Source: Candidatus Neomicrothrix sp. UBA814
GTDB taxonomy: Bacteria > Actinomycetota > Acidimicrobiia > Acidimicrobiales > Poriferisodalaceae
Assembly: GCA_002296525.1 (NCBI GenBank)
Contig: DBIA01000009.1
Coordinates: forward strand, 52,357 to 116,356
DNA: 64,000 nucleotides
Direction: 5' to 3'
In this document: in pieces, positions 52,600 to 61,790 of the stretch
How positions within the stretch are numbered: position 1 is the first letter of the stretch
Layout of the letters: every line of letters starts with the position of its first letter
Notes under the pieces: generated by a model
Told to the model about the DNA's origin: nothing
What the model saw: the letters and a program-made list of their open reading frames with translations, nothing else
Databases searched by the model: none
Position numbers and translations under genes: made by a program

Positions 52600-52605
52600 T
52601 ACCAT
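52600..52605 (+). promoter_or_regulatory. Leaderless-type -10 hexamer for moaE
   Basis: TACCAT ends 6 bases before the GTG at 52612. Confidence 0.45.
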
Positions 52606-52611
52606 AAACAT

Positions 52612-53103
52612 GTGCTACCTCCACAAAACCTTGACTCATGGGTCGTATTGACTGCCGATGAACTCCAGATCGGCGAAATTTATGATTGGTGTCTCCAACC
52701 GTCGTGTGGCGCGGTGGTGCTCTTTTCGGGAACGGCGCGCGACCATGCGGAAGGCCGCGATGACGTGTCACTTCTTGAATATGAGGCCTACGAGGAGCAT
52801 GTTGAACCTCGTTTAGAGGCAATAGTCACTGAGATGCGGAAGTTGTGGCCCGACATTAAACGTGTTGTGTTGGCTCATCGCACCGGTCCGCTCGCTATCG
52901 GCGAGAGTTCAGTTGTAGTAGCAGTATCTTCCCCTCACCGACCGGAAGCCTTCGAAGCCGCAAGATTTGGCATAGACACCCTTAAGGCCACCGTTCCTAT
53001 TTGGAAACGAGAGGTGTGGAAAGACGGAGAAGATTGGGCGCTTGCCGCACAAGACATCACTGACGTGGGATCTATACAACCTGTTGAAGAGAACCCCCAG
53101 TGA
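52612..53103 (+). CDS. moaE: MoaE, molybdopterin synthase large subunit
   Basis: 163 residues. It transfers sulfur from MoaD to precursor Z, making molybdopterin. LFSGTARDHAEGRD with R43, YEAYEEHVEPRL, SSPHRPEAFEAARFGIDTLKATVPIWKREVW with catalytic lysines K125 and K132. MoaD and other Moa genes are not here. Its stop overlaps the next start (GTGA). It links to the Mo enzyme at 31211. Confidence 0.93.
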   Translation: MLPPQNLDSWVVLTADELQIGEIYDWCLQPSCGAVVLFSGTARDHAEGRDDVSLLEYEAYEEHVEPRLEAIVTEMRKLWPDIKRVVLAHRTGPLAIGESSVVVAVSSPHRPEAFEAARFGIDTLKATVPIWKREVWKDGEDWALAAQDITDVGSIQPVEENPQ

Positions 53104-53315
53104 GTCCTCTAGCGTTTCTCGGGCTTGCTGCCGCGATCACCTTATTAGGGATGCTGTGTTTGACGATTAGCGGTCGGAAGAAAACCCCATGGGAGTCGAG
53201 CATCGACAGTTTTCGTAGACATCTAGATGCAATAGCACCAGATGAGCATGATGCTGAAGACGTGATGAATGACCGTTTAACAGATCGTGATAGGAGACGG
53301 TCCGCTGGCACGTGA
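53100..53315 (+). CDS. Small membrane protein upstream of mreB
   Basis: 71 residues: one N-terminal helix (LAFLGLAAAITLLGMLCL), then a charged cytoplasmic part with TPWESSIDSFRRHLDAIAPD and a final Arg/Asp-rich stretch. Coupled to moaE by a GTGA overlap and its 3' end overlaps mreB by 29 bases. It has no known relatives in my reading. Confidence 0.65.
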   Translation: MSPLAFLGLAAAITLLGMLCLTISGRKKTPWESSIDSFRRHLDAIAPDEHDAEDVMNDRLTDRDRRRSAGT

Positions 53316-54315
53316 CTTAGCCATTGACCTCGGCACCGCCAATACGTTGGTGTACGAACGTGGACGCGGCATCGTTCTCAACGAGCCGTCAGTCATCGCT
53401 ATGAATGAGCAAACTGGCGATGTTCTAGCGGTAGGACGCGAAGCGTGGCAGATGATTGGCAGAACACCGTCATACATTGTTGCGGTGCGTCCCCTCCGAA
53501 AAGGAGCGATTACTGATTTTGACACTACACAGCGGATGATCAGACTGATCCTTCAGCAAGTCGGAGTTGGAAGGTTCGGTAAGACCCGCGTCGTGGTGTG
53601 TGTCCCATCAGTTATCACACCCGTTGAACGGCGCGCCGTAACTGACGCTGCTCGTCGAGCGGGTGCAAGCGACGTTCGTCTTATCGACCAGCCAATGGCA
53701 GCCGCTATCGGATCAGGTCTACCCATTCACGAACCAGTTGGAAATATGGTTATCGATGTCGGTGGTGGGACAGCTGAGACAGCGATGGTTTCAATGGGTG
53801 GGATCGTTTCCCTTAAAGCTATAAGGGTTGGCTCATTCGATTTTGACGCAGCGCTACAGAACTACGCGCGACGTGTTCACGGAGTCGCAATAGGAGAACG
53901 GACAGCGGAAGAAATCAAGGTTCAAATCGGATCAGCATGGGCCGTTCAAGATGAATTCGATGCCGAAGTCAAAGGTCGTGACCTCACCACCGGTCTACCC
54001 AGAACCTTCATATTGACCCCTGATCAAGTCAGATCAGCTTTGGAAGAACCCGTCCAATCAGTGGTGGATTCAGTCATTGACTGTCTGAGTCAGGCGCCAC
54101 CTGAACTCTCGCAAGACCTTCTCGTCCACGGTGTACACCTGGTAGGGGGAGGGGGCCTCCTCAAAGGGTTAGCACAACGCCTAGAAAATGATGCGCGAGT
54201 TCCGGTACGGACCGTTCGGACGCCCATGGAAGCAGTCGTGTTGGGAGCTGGTCGAGCACTAGAGAATTTTGACGACCTTTCCTCATCGTTTAACACCTAC
54301 GGCGAACGTCGGTGA
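53287..54315 (+). CDS. mreB: MreB-like rod-shape actin
   Basis: 342 residues, actin fold. RDLAIDLGTANTLVYERGRGIVLNEPSVIAM is the phosphate-1 loop and start of MreB; the phosphate-2 part is NMVIDVGGGTAETAMV and GERTAEEIK follows. The later GVHLVGGGGLLKGLAQRLE is the adenosine motif. Marks cell-wall synthesis sites in rod-shaped cells. No mreC, mreD or rodA gene follows, which is unusual. The start is GTG inside the preceding gene. Confidence 0.9.
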   Translation: MIGDGPLARDLAIDLGTANTLVYERGRGIVLNEPSVIAMNEQTGDVLAVGREAWQMIGRTPSYIVAVRPLRKGAITDFDTTQRMIRLILQQVGVGRFGKTRVVVCVPSVITPVERRAVTDAARRAGASDVRLIDQPMAAAIGSGLPIHEPVGNMVIDVGGGTAETAMVSMGGIVSLKAIRVGSFDFDAALQNYARRVHGVAIGERTAEEIKVQIGSAWAVQDEFDAEVKGRDLTTGLPRTFILTPDQVRSALEEPVQSVVDSVIDCLSQAPPELSQDLLVHGVHLVGGGGLLKGLAQRLENDARVPVRTVRTPMEAVVLGAGRALENFDDLSSSFNTYGERR

Positions 54316-54322
54316 CAGGAAC

Positions 54323-55510
54323 GTGCTTGCCCGAAAACCATTAAGCGTCCTGACCACAGCACTGGTTCTATCCATGTCAGTTCTCGCTGCATGCTCTGGC
54401 GAACGTGACAGTCTTTCTGAGTTGGAAGGAGAACGTACACCGTCGGTGGAGCGATCAGTGGGCTTCGACGGCAACGTCGTTCGCCTGGGAGTAATCGCCG
54501 ACATAACAGGGCCAGGCGGAACCCTCGACAGAGCTCGCCTAACAGGAGTTGAGACCTACTGGTCAGACGTCAACACCCAGGGAGGCTTGGGGGGAAGATA
54601 CGTCGTGGAATTAGATATTTTGGACCACCGCGGGGATCCCCAAATTGCAGAACAGGCAGTACCGGACCTATTAAAAAAAGTCGTTGCCTTAACCTTTGTA
54701 AATGAAACCGCCACCGGGGCAGTACATCCCTTCCTAGTTGCCGAACAAGCCCTAGGAGTGGTCCCGACTTCCACATTGGATTGGGAAAATGACCCGCGTT
54801 TTCTCACCCATGTCCCCCCAATTGAGGCTGTCGTACTGGCTCTTTTCGAAAACCAACCCTCACCCAACTGGTGTGTCATTACTGACGGCTCGCCCATAGG
54901 TATTGCAACCCGCAATGCTTCAATGCGAGCTGCGGAGGTTGCGCAAGCACAAAACGTGACGCTCATTGAGGTAGGAGAAGACCTCAACTCAGCGACGTCA
55001 GCGGTCGCGTGCGGCAAGGTTCTCGTTGAGGTGGCTGAGGATTTCCAAATCGAAGCAATCGACTCGCTCCCTGCGAACCGCGAAATCTATGTCCGAGCAG
55101 GGTCGGCCGCTGCGATGGAAAGAACTGATCTGCAATTCGCTTATCTTGACTCCGGACCAGCGTGGAACGTCGACTCTTCTGAAGGAATGAGACTCCTTTT
55201 GGCTGCCTTGTTGCGTCACGCCCCCGACGTACAACCTGACACCAGAGTCCGCGATGGTTATGTATCCCAAATACGGCTGCATCAACTCCTCGAACAGGCC
55301 GTCGCCCAAGGCGACTTAAGACGACCCACCTTGTTCGCAGCGAGTGAGTCACAAGCAGGTATCGACATGCTGGGCCTAGCCGAACAACGTTTGCAGCCTC
55401 GCAACTTTAATATTTGGTTTAGTGACAATCAGGATGAGGTTTCCGACCACCGAGGGTGGCAGCTTGAAAGACAGCTAGCAACTGAGAACGTTGACGCTTT
55501 AACCAACTAA
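54323..55510 (+). CDS. Periplasmic-binding-like lipoprotein (branched-chain amino acid type)
   Basis: 395 residues from the GTG at 54323 with CAGGAA upstream; a longer frame overlaps mreB. Lipobox LAAC follows a signal helix, and the rest is a type I periplasmic binding fold: VVRLGVIADITGPGG, RARLTGVETYWSDVNTQGGLGGR and LLKKVVALTFVNETATGAV, as in LivK-like proteins. No permease or ATPase gene is adjacent, so it may be a sensor or an orphan binding protein. Confidence 0.82.
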   Translation: MLARKPLSVLTTALVLSMSVLAACSGERDSLSELEGERTPSVERSVGFDGNVVRLGVIADITGPGGTLDRARLTGVETYWSDVNTQGGLGGRYVVELDILDHRGDPQIAEQAVPDLLKKVVALTFVNETATGAVHPFLVAEQALGVVPTSTLDWENDPRFLTHVPPIEAVVLALFENQPSPNWCVITDGSPIGIATRNASMRAAEVAQAQNVTLIEVGEDLNSATSAVACGKVLVEVAEDFQIEAIDSLPANREIYVRAGSAAAMERTDLQFAYLDSGPAWNVDSSEGMRLLLAALLRHAPDVQPDTRVRDGYVSQIRLHQLLEQAVAQGDLRRPTLFAASESQAGIDMLGLAEQRLQPRNFNIWFSDNQDEVSDHRGWQLERQLATENVDALTN

Positions 55511-56124
55511 TCTGCTGCAACTCCAAGTAAATCCGCGGCGACAGATCGAACCTGCCGATCTTTGTCGCTCAACGCTTTCTCAATCATCTGCTGTGCCTGC
55601 GGTTCCTCAAATTGGGAAAGACCAAGAACAGCGCGTCGCCGCACTTGGGGCTTGTCGCTCATTGCGCCCAACAGGCACTCCAAGATTGTCTGACGATGAA
55701 TCTCAGCGGAGGCAACTAAGGCTCCCAAGGCAGCTATTGCGCTTTCCCGACACAGAGCATCGTCATGTTGTTGAGCCATCGAAATCAAGAGTTCTGTTGC
55801 AGCGATATCTAGCTGTTCACCGACAGCAAACGCTGCTGTTTCGGCAACCGAAGGGTTGGGGTCAGACAAGTGATGTCTGGCGTACACATCGGAACGCTTA
55901 GCGGTGATTTCCAGGGCTCTCCGCCTCACTGACGAACTCGGATCGTCAAGTGCGGCCCGCAACTCCGAAGTCGTCAAAGAGCTCAGACGTTCAAGTGCGC
56001 TAATCGCCAATCGGCGCGTAGCCGAATCCTCACTTGTTAAAGACCCCCGGGCTGAGGCCGCGTCACCTAGGTGACCGGCCATAGCGGTTCGCGCTCTCAC
56101 CTCGCGAAGGTCGTTATCTGTCAA
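55507..56124 (-). CDS. HEAT-repeat protein
   Basis: 205 residues from the TTG at 56124, which overlaps the stop of the upstream membrane gene as TTGA. Five to six HEAT/PBS-lyase-like repeats run through it, e.g. ALDDPSSSVRRRALEI, HLSDPNPSVAETAAFAV, CRESAIAALGALVA, KPQVRRRAVLGLSQF and DKDRQVRSVAADLL. Such repeats form a solenoid for protein binding. No enzyme activity is implied. Convergent with the lipoprotein gene by four bases. Confidence 0.8.
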   Translation of the reverse strand: MTDNDLREVRARTAMAGHLGDAASARGSLTSEDSATRRLAISALERLSSLTTSELRAALDDPSSSVRRRALEITAKRSDVYARHHLSDPNPSVAETAAFAVGEQLDIAATELLISMAQQHDDALCRESAIAALGALVASAEIHRQTILECLLGAMSDKPQVRRRAVLGLSQFEEPQAQQMIEKALSDKDRQVRSVAADLLGVAAD

Positions 56125-56441
56125 CTGATTGCTGCCTGAACTACCAACGCAGCGACTATTGCGATGATGCCAACCACAAGCGTGATGGCTAAACCACCCA
56201 AAACAGTGAAAGCACCCAGTCCAAGAACCGCCACTAGTTTCCGCCACAACGAAGCACCCTTATAGGTCTGAACCGGGAGAATCTGCCGAGGGTCATTCAA
56301 GCGAGGCCGGACCTGTGACCCTGATTCAGCAACCGATCTCTTCGGTTCTAGGGAGAGCTCATCACCTGGCGTTGAGGAGGGCACCGCATCTAATGCCGCA
56401 GTTGGATCGCCATCGCCTTCTATATCGTTCATGAAATTCAC
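56121..56441 (-). CDS. Small membrane protein with long cytoplasmic tail
   Basis: 106 residues. Residues 1-65 are polar and disordered, then KLVAVLGLGAFTVLGGLAITL and VVGIIAIVAALVVQAA form one long or two short membrane helices. Its stop overlaps the TTG of the HEAT gene, making a two-gene unit. Function unknown; the HEAT protein may bind its cytoplasmic tail. Confidence 0.6.
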   Translation of the reverse strand: MNFMNDIEGDGDPTAALDAVPSSTPGDELSLEPKRSVAESGSQVRPRLNDPRQILPVQTYKGASLWRKLVAVLGLGAFTVLGGLAITLVVGIIAIVAALVVQAAIS

Positions 56442-56489
56442 CCGAGCCGCGTGTACCCAACACTGTCTAGCGTGGCACGCTTATAACCG

Positions 56490-57581
56490 ATGTCTGAGCT
56501 CACCGAAAATGAGGATACTGGCCCTGAGGTTAGAGAGGTGTCGCCAGCACCTCGGGCCCCAACATGGGTGCTCATCATCGTTGGTCTCGCCTCACTGGCC
56601 ATGGTGACCGGGCTAGTGCTAGATCGAATAGCCATCAGTTCAAAGGTTCTCACCAGTCCCGGTACCACCCGAAATATTGCACCAATGCTGCAAGTACAGG
56701 ATTCAAAGACCTACGACGCTGATGGACGCATCGAAATGGTGACGGTCAAATCAAACCTTCAGCCGTCCCTACTAGAGATGATTGGCGGTTGGCTTGATGA
56801 CTCGATAGAGATCTCTGACCGGCAACAGATCCTGGGAAATAGAACAATCGAACAGAATCGAACCCTCGGAAGAGAGCAGATGGCGAGGAGCCTTGATGTG
56901 GCGACACGAGTCGCGCTTGAGCGAATCGGCTATGACGTCATATCCGAAGCAGGTGCACTTATCGTCCAGGTTGTTCCCGAAACCCCCGCAGATCGAGTGC
57001 TTTACCAAGGTGATGTGATTATTGAAGCGGAGAACATAAGAGTTGTTACTGCCAGCGACCTCAGCGCAGTTGTGCAAAGTAAATCTCCCGGGGACGAATT
57101 CTCCTTCTCTGTTTTACAAATAGACGGAAGTATTCGAAAAGAAACTGTTTCTCTGGCCGAAAGAAAAGGCAAAGCGTTCCTCGGGGTGTCGATTAGCACC
57201 TACGCAGAAATGGCTGAGTTACCGTTCAAGATCGAGTTTGCGGTCGAAAGAGTTGGAGGTCCGTCGGCAGGGCTTGGCCTCACGTTGGCGTTGCTAGAAC
57301 GGCTACTACCCGGAGAGCTGCTTGCTGGATTAAACGTTGTGGCAACCGGAACCGTTGATCCTCTGGGAAACGTAGGTCCGGTGGGTGGCGTCGAACAAAA
57401 AAGTCACAGTGTGATGCGAAGTGGAGCTGATTTGTTCCTAGTCCCGGCTAACCAAGTGGATCAAGCCACAGCAGTTCTAGGAGACATGGTTGAAGTGGTG
57501 GGCGTGGAGAACCTTGACGAGGCACTAGCGAAACTTAAATCACTAGGAGGAGATGTCAGCGGCATCGAGATAAATAGCTAA
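56490..57581 (+). CDS. YlbL-type membrane PDZ/Lon-like serine protease
   Basis: 363 residues. An N-terminal membrane helix at about 28-48, a PDZ domain (about 140-225; ALIVQVVPETPADRVLYQGDVIIEAENIRVVTASDL) and a Lon-type S16 domain with the serine in GGPSAGLGLTLAL and lysine in VGGVEQKSHSV, the Ser-Lys dyad. In actinobacteria this protein is implicated in cell-division and stress control. Divergent from the small membrane protein. Confidence 0.88.
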   Translation: MSELTENEDTGPEVREVSPAPRAPTWVLIIVGLASLAMVTGLVLDRIAISSKVLTSPGTTRNIAPMLQVQDSKTYDADGRIEMVTVKSNLQPSLLEMIGGWLDDSIEISDRQQILGNRTIEQNRTLGREQMARSLDVATRVALERIGYDVISEAGALIVQVVPETPADRVLYQGDVIIEAENIRVVTASDLSAVVQSKSPGDEFSFSVLQIDGSIRKETVSLAERKGKAFLGVSISTYAEMAELPFKIEFAVERVGGPSAGLGLTLALLERLLPGELLAGLNVVATGTVDPLGNVGPVGGVEQKSHSVMRSGADLFLVPANQVDQATAVLGDMVEVVGVENLDEALAKLKSLGGDVSGIEINS

Positions 57582-57632
57582 TCGAACCAACCATTTTTGG
57601 GTGACCATCCACTTCAAAACACCAAGGATCGG

Positions 57633-57638
57633 TACCCT
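57633..57638 (+). promoter_or_regulatory. Leaderless-type -10 hexamer for the DivIVA-domain gene
   Basis: TACCCT ends 8 bases before the ATG at 57647. Confidence 0.4.
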
Positions 57639-57646
57639 CGTCCGTC

Positions 57647-58825
57647 ATGGCGCAGTACGCCGAAGGGGCGTCAGAAATTGATCCCGATGCGGTAGCTACC
57701 ACCGAGTTCACTCATGTGTTCCGTGGCTACTCCATCGATGAAGTAAAAACATTTCTGCAACACGTCAGTCGGGAAATGCGTCGCCTAAGGGACGAACTTG
57801 CTGCCGCGAACTCCATCCAAGACCTCGCAGCCACGGTAAACCAACACTCTTCACGCTTAGAAGAAGCACACCCAACCGAAAACACTGCATCGGTGGGTCC
57901 CGGAACGGTTATTGATTTACAGTCCCATCGAATCACGTTAGAACGCGAAGAAACCGACGTCGAAGACGACTTCTGGTTCCAAGACCATCACACCAGTGAA
58001 AATCAGGAACACACCCCGCACGATGTTCTTCCCTTCCCCAGCGCCGCACCACCTCGTAGACGTGCTGTTATCGACGAACTTTTTGCCCGCTTAGGAGAGC
58101 CGCAACTAGAGGATGTCGAATGGGCTCGAGAGGTCTTGATCCGGACCGGTGAAATTCCGGTGATCCCGCAATCCCCGTACGAGTCGCTCCACGGCGAAGC
58201 TGAAGCAATTGTCGACCACCATGACCGTCTGCGTACCACCGTGTCGGAACTATCACGGCCCGCAGTAAGTCAACTAAAAAGAAACCTGGCTGCGCGACTC
58301 GAGGCCTTATTGCCGGAATTGAAAAATTCAACCCACAATACGTTTGAGGTATCACACCTAGTCCCGAGAGCTATGGACGACGAACTAGTCCAAGGACTAA
58401 CGCCCTTCGTAGCCGCCGCCGCCAAGTTCGGCGCGGGCGGGGTAAAGGTAAATGTTGACGGAATACCAAATAAGACCGCGCGAGCAGTGGGGGACTGGTT
58501 ACGTAGTCGACTCATTGCACACCTAGATGACGAAGTGGCAATTGAAACCCGCTTACGCGCTGTGTACCGAGAGTGGAAAAAATCGGCAGTTGACTTAATC
58601 GCCACTGACGCAATTGCCGAAGCGTTCGCCCTGGGGCTTTACGCAACAATCCCCGCGGATGACCAGATCAGATGGGAAACACCGCCTGACGGTTGCTGCG
58701 GAACTGCTTGCTACGACAACGCATCTTCAGTTGTTAGGCCAAAAGGTGAGGTGTTCCCCTCGGGTCACCTGCTTCCTCCGATTAGTCAAGGATGCCGCAG
58801 CCTGGTCGTGCCAATAGGCCAGTAG
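57647..58825 (+). CDS. DivIVA-domain protein with C-terminal SPP1 gp7-like module
   Basis: 392 residues. Residues 15-60 are a DivIVA N-terminal motif (TTEFTHVFRGYSIDEVKTFLQHVSREM...LRDEL) that targets curved membranes. A long Pro/Glu-rich linker follows, then a helical middle. The last 55 residues, WETPPDGCCGTACYDNAS...FPSGHLLPPISQGCRSLVV, have the cysteine-histidine pattern of the phage SPP1 gp7/Mu F minor head domain. A cell-pole or division role with a domain shared by phage is inferred. The gene is followed by UPF0182 after 12 bases. Confidence 0.78.
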   Translation: MAQYAEGASEIDPDAVATTEFTHVFRGYSIDEVKTFLQHVSREMRRLRDELAAANSIQDLAATVNQHSSRLEEAHPTENTASVGPGTVIDLQSHRITLEREETDVEDDFWFQDHHTSENQEHTPHDVLPFPSAAPPRRRAVIDELFARLGEPQLEDVEWAREVLIRTGEIPVIPQSPYESLHGEAEAIVDHHDRLRTTVSELSRPAVSQLKRNLAARLEALLPELKNSTHNTFEVSHLVPRAMDDELVQGLTPFVAAAAKFGAGGVKVNVDGIPNKTARAVGDWLRSRLIAHLDDEVAIETRLRAVYREWKKSAVDLIATDAIAEAFALGLYATIPADDQIRWETPPDGCCGTACYDNASSVVRPKGEVFPSGHLLPPISQGCRSLVVPIGQ

Positions 58826-58837
58826 CCTTTCAGATAT

Positions 58838-61786
58838 ATGCGACCATCTGAACAAATGAAATCTCGTCGACGGACAAGCAAGGGCCGAGTACTTCTTGGC
58901 TTTGGTGGACTCGCCATCTTTTTGTTTTTTACTTCGATTAGAGGTTTAGCCGGATTCTGGACGGACTATCTCTGGTTTGACAGCCTTGCACTGTCATCAG
59001 TCTGGACGTCAGTGCTGTGGGCGAAGATTGGCCTAGGCCTGCTGTTCACAGCCATTTTTTTCATAGCTCTATGGCTCAATCTATTTATCGCTGACCGGCT
59101 CGCCCCAACAGTGCCGTTACCCGGACCAGAAGACGAATTATCCAGGCGGTGGCGGCAGTTCATCGCAAGACGGGCGATTCTTATCAGGAGCGTGATCTCG
59201 CTTCTATTTGCGCTTCTCGTAGGTGCCGGCGTCTCTTCTCAATGGCAAAGCTGGCTATTTTTCAGAAACCGCGTCGACTTCGGAATCGTTGACCAACAAT
59301 TCGGTATTGATGTCGGCTTTTACGTCTTCCAGCTCCCATTTTTAACATTCGTTGTTAACTGGGTTTTTGCGGCCATTATCGTCATTTTTGTTGTTACAAC
59401 CATCGAGCACTACCTCAATGGCGGGATACGTATTCAGGGGCAACCTGGGTCTCGCGTAACGCCTCAGGTGAAAGCTCACTTGTCCTTGCTGCTGGGTTTG
59501 CTTGCGTTGGTTAAAGGCGTTGGCTACTACCTGGACCGTTACGAGCTGACACTGTCTGAACGCGGCTTTGTGACGGGTGCAACCTATACCGACATCAAAG
59601 CCCAACTGCCTGCCCTTCAGCTTCTGATGATTGTGAGCGTGTTCTGTTTCGGGTTGCTTATTTTCAACATCTGGCGCCGCGGCTTTACCTACCCGATTAT
59701 CGCAGTGGGCCTATGGGCGCTAGTCGCCAGCCTTGCTGGGACCATATACCCGGCACTGGTGCAACGATTCCAAGTAGAGCCCTCAGAATCAACAAAAGAG
59801 GCTCCGTACATCGAACGCAACATTGAAATGACTCGACTTGCTATGGGTCTAGCAGAGGTGACCCCTCGGAATTTCGACTATGAGCCCACCCTCACAGCGA
59901 AAGAAATTGAAGAGAATATGGCGACCGTCCGCAACGTGCGTCTACTTGACCCGGCCGTGATGCGAGACACCTTCCAACAGACTCAAGGCATCAAGAGCTT
60001 TTACGACTTTCGAGATATCGACGTTGACCGATATGAGATCGACGGACGCACCACACAAGTGGTTCTTGCAGCCCGAGAGCTGAAACAAACAGACCTTCCG
60101 AATAACTCCTGGGAATCTGAACATATCGCCTTCACTCACGGCTACGGAATCGCCGCAGCACCTGCCAACGCGATCGATGCAAACGGCCGACCGGATTACG
60201 CATTAGCGGACATCCCCGTGGCTGCTCGCCCTGGCGCCTCAAGCCTTGACGTTGACCTTCCTGGTCTATACGTCGGTGAAGGATTGAAGGGTTATGCCAT
60301 TGTTGGCGCCGCACGTGATGAGGTCGACTTTCAAGATAACGATGATCGGACCGAAGTCACCCGCTATGACGGAGCTGACGGAGTCAACATCAATTCGCTG
60401 CCTCGAAAGCTCGCGTTTGCTCTCCGTTTCGCTGAACCCAACCTTGTGGTCTCCGGCGAACTTGGCTCAGACAGCCGAATTCTCTACAAGCGAGACGTAT
60501 TGGACCGAGCCAAAACTCTCGCCCCATTCCTCAAGTTTGACAGGGACCCTTACCCTGCAATCATTGACGGCAAAGTGACTTGGATCCTTGACGCGTATAC
60601 GTCCACCGACATGTTCCCTTATGCGCAGAAAGTCAACCCACGGGCGGTCAGGTCAGGTGACCTTCGATCTTCGGTGAACTATGTCCGAAACTCGGTAAAG
60701 GTTGTCATAGACGCATATGACGGCACACCCGAGTTCTACATCGTCGATGACCGGGACCCGATAGCGAAGTCATATCGCCAACAATTCCCTGATTTATTCA
60801 CCGACGCTGCTCCACCCAAAGAACTAACGGAACATTTCCGTTACCCCGAAGATCTGTTCCGGATGCAAACCGACATGTGGGGGCGGTACCGAATCACTGA
60901 AGCCTCAGAGTTCTACGATGCGGCGGGCGCTTGGAGCGTTGCTCAAGATCCAGGTAACTCCATTGGGCAAACAGCAGTGGAGTCTGTAATCGACGCTTCA
61001 GGAAATATCATCAGCAGTTCCGAAGTCCGCATAGCACCCCAATATTTGCTCATGCGACTGCCGGGTGACGACGACGAGTCCTTTGTTATCTTCCGACCGT
61101 TCGTGCCCTTCTCTGATGATGATTCGCGTAAAAACCTTGAAGGTTTCATGGTCGTACACAACGACCCGGAGCGATATGGCGAGATAGAGGTGTACGAGAT
61201 TCGTTCTTCAACGCCTGTCGATGGACCCGCGTTGTTTAACTCCAACATTCAGACCGAAGAAGAGATTTCTGAACGCGTTACTTTGCTAAACCAGAACGGT
61301 TCGACAGTTGTACCTGGGAACCTTTTACTTATCCCAGTAGAGAACTCTTTGCTTTATGTGCGACCTCTCTACATTGAAGCGACCGGTACTACGGCGGTCC
61401 CTGAGTTGCAATTAGTTATTGTGGGTGTCGGCCCTGAGGTAGTCATCGCCGACAGTTTTGAAGCTGCTCTAGCTAGCGCCATACCCGGATTAAACGTGGA
61501 TCTAGAGAGTGAACCTTCAGAAGTGACATCGGAATCTGCGACGCCTCAAGATGACGCACCAGAAGATTCCACTGATAGTTCTCAGAATGAAGAAGACACT
61601 GGGGAGTACTCAGTTGAACAACTGTTAGCTCTTGCACAAGACGCGTTCAATCGTGCTGATGCTGCGCTTCGAACCGGTGACCTTGCTGGATATCAGCGCT
61701 GGGTTGAAACAGCGTCGGGCTATATCGCTAGGGCACAAGCGCTTGTGTCAGAGTCACCTCAGCTCGACGACGCAGACGCCGCATAG
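58838..61786 (+). CDS. UPF0182-family large membrane protein
   Basis: 982 residues, the usual size. Seven membrane helices in the first 320 residues (LLGFGGLAIFLFFTSIRGLAGFWTDYLWFDSLAL..., then several more), then a large extracellular part with WESEHIAFTHGYGIAAAPANAI and SRILYKRDVLDRAKTLAPFL, and an acidic Ser/Glu-rich linker near the end. The function is unknown; it occurs widely in actinobacteria and cyanobacteria. A TAGCCT ends 9 bases before its ATG, but overlaps the preceding stop. Confidence 0.93.
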   Translation: MRPSEQMKSRRRTSKGRVLLGFGGLAIFLFFTSIRGLAGFWTDYLWFDSLALSSVWTSVLWAKIGLGLLFTAIFFIALWLNLFIADRLAPTVPLPGPEDELSRRWRQFIARRAILIRSVISLLFALLVGAGVSSQWQSWLFFRNRVDFGIVDQQFGIDVGFYVFQLPFLTFVVNWVFAAIIVIFVVTTIEHYLNGGIRIQGQPGSRVTPQVKAHLSLLLGLLALVKGVGYYLDRYELTLSERGFVTGATYTDIKAQLPALQLLMIVSVFCFGLLIFNIWRRGFTYPIIAVGLWALVASLAGTIYPALVQRFQVEPSESTKEAPYIERNIEMTRLAMGLAEVTPRNFDYEPTLTAKEIEENMATVRNVRLLDPAVMRDTFQQTQGIKSFYDFRDIDVDRYEIDGRTTQVVLAARELKQTDLPNNSWESEHIAFTHGYGIAAAPANAIDANGRPDYALADIPVAARPGASSLDVDLPGLYVGEGLKGYAIVGAARDEVDFQDNDDRTEVTRYDGADGVNINSLPRKLAFALRFAEPNLVVSGELGSDSRILYKRDVLDRAKTLAPFLKFDRDPYPAIIDGKVTWILDAYTSTDMFPYAQKVNPRAVRSGDLRSSVNYVRNSVKVVIDAYDGTPEFYIVDDRDPIAKSYRQQFPDLFTDAAPPKELTEHFRYPEDLFRMQTDMWGRYRITEASEFYDAAGAWSVAQDPGNSIGQTAVESVIDASGNIISSSEVRIAPQYLLMRLPGDDDESFVIFRPFVPFSDDDSRKNLEGFMVVHNDPERYGEIEVYEIRSSTPVDGPALFNSNIQTEEEISERVTLLNQNGSTVVPGNLLLIPVENSLLYVRPLYIEATGTTAVPELQLVIVGVGPEVVIADSFEAALASAIPGLNVDLESEPSEVTSESATPQDDAPEDSTDSSQNEEDTGEYSVEQLLALAQDAFNRADAALRTGDLAGYQRWVETASGYIARAQALVSESPQLDDADAA

Positions 61787-61790
61787 CGTT

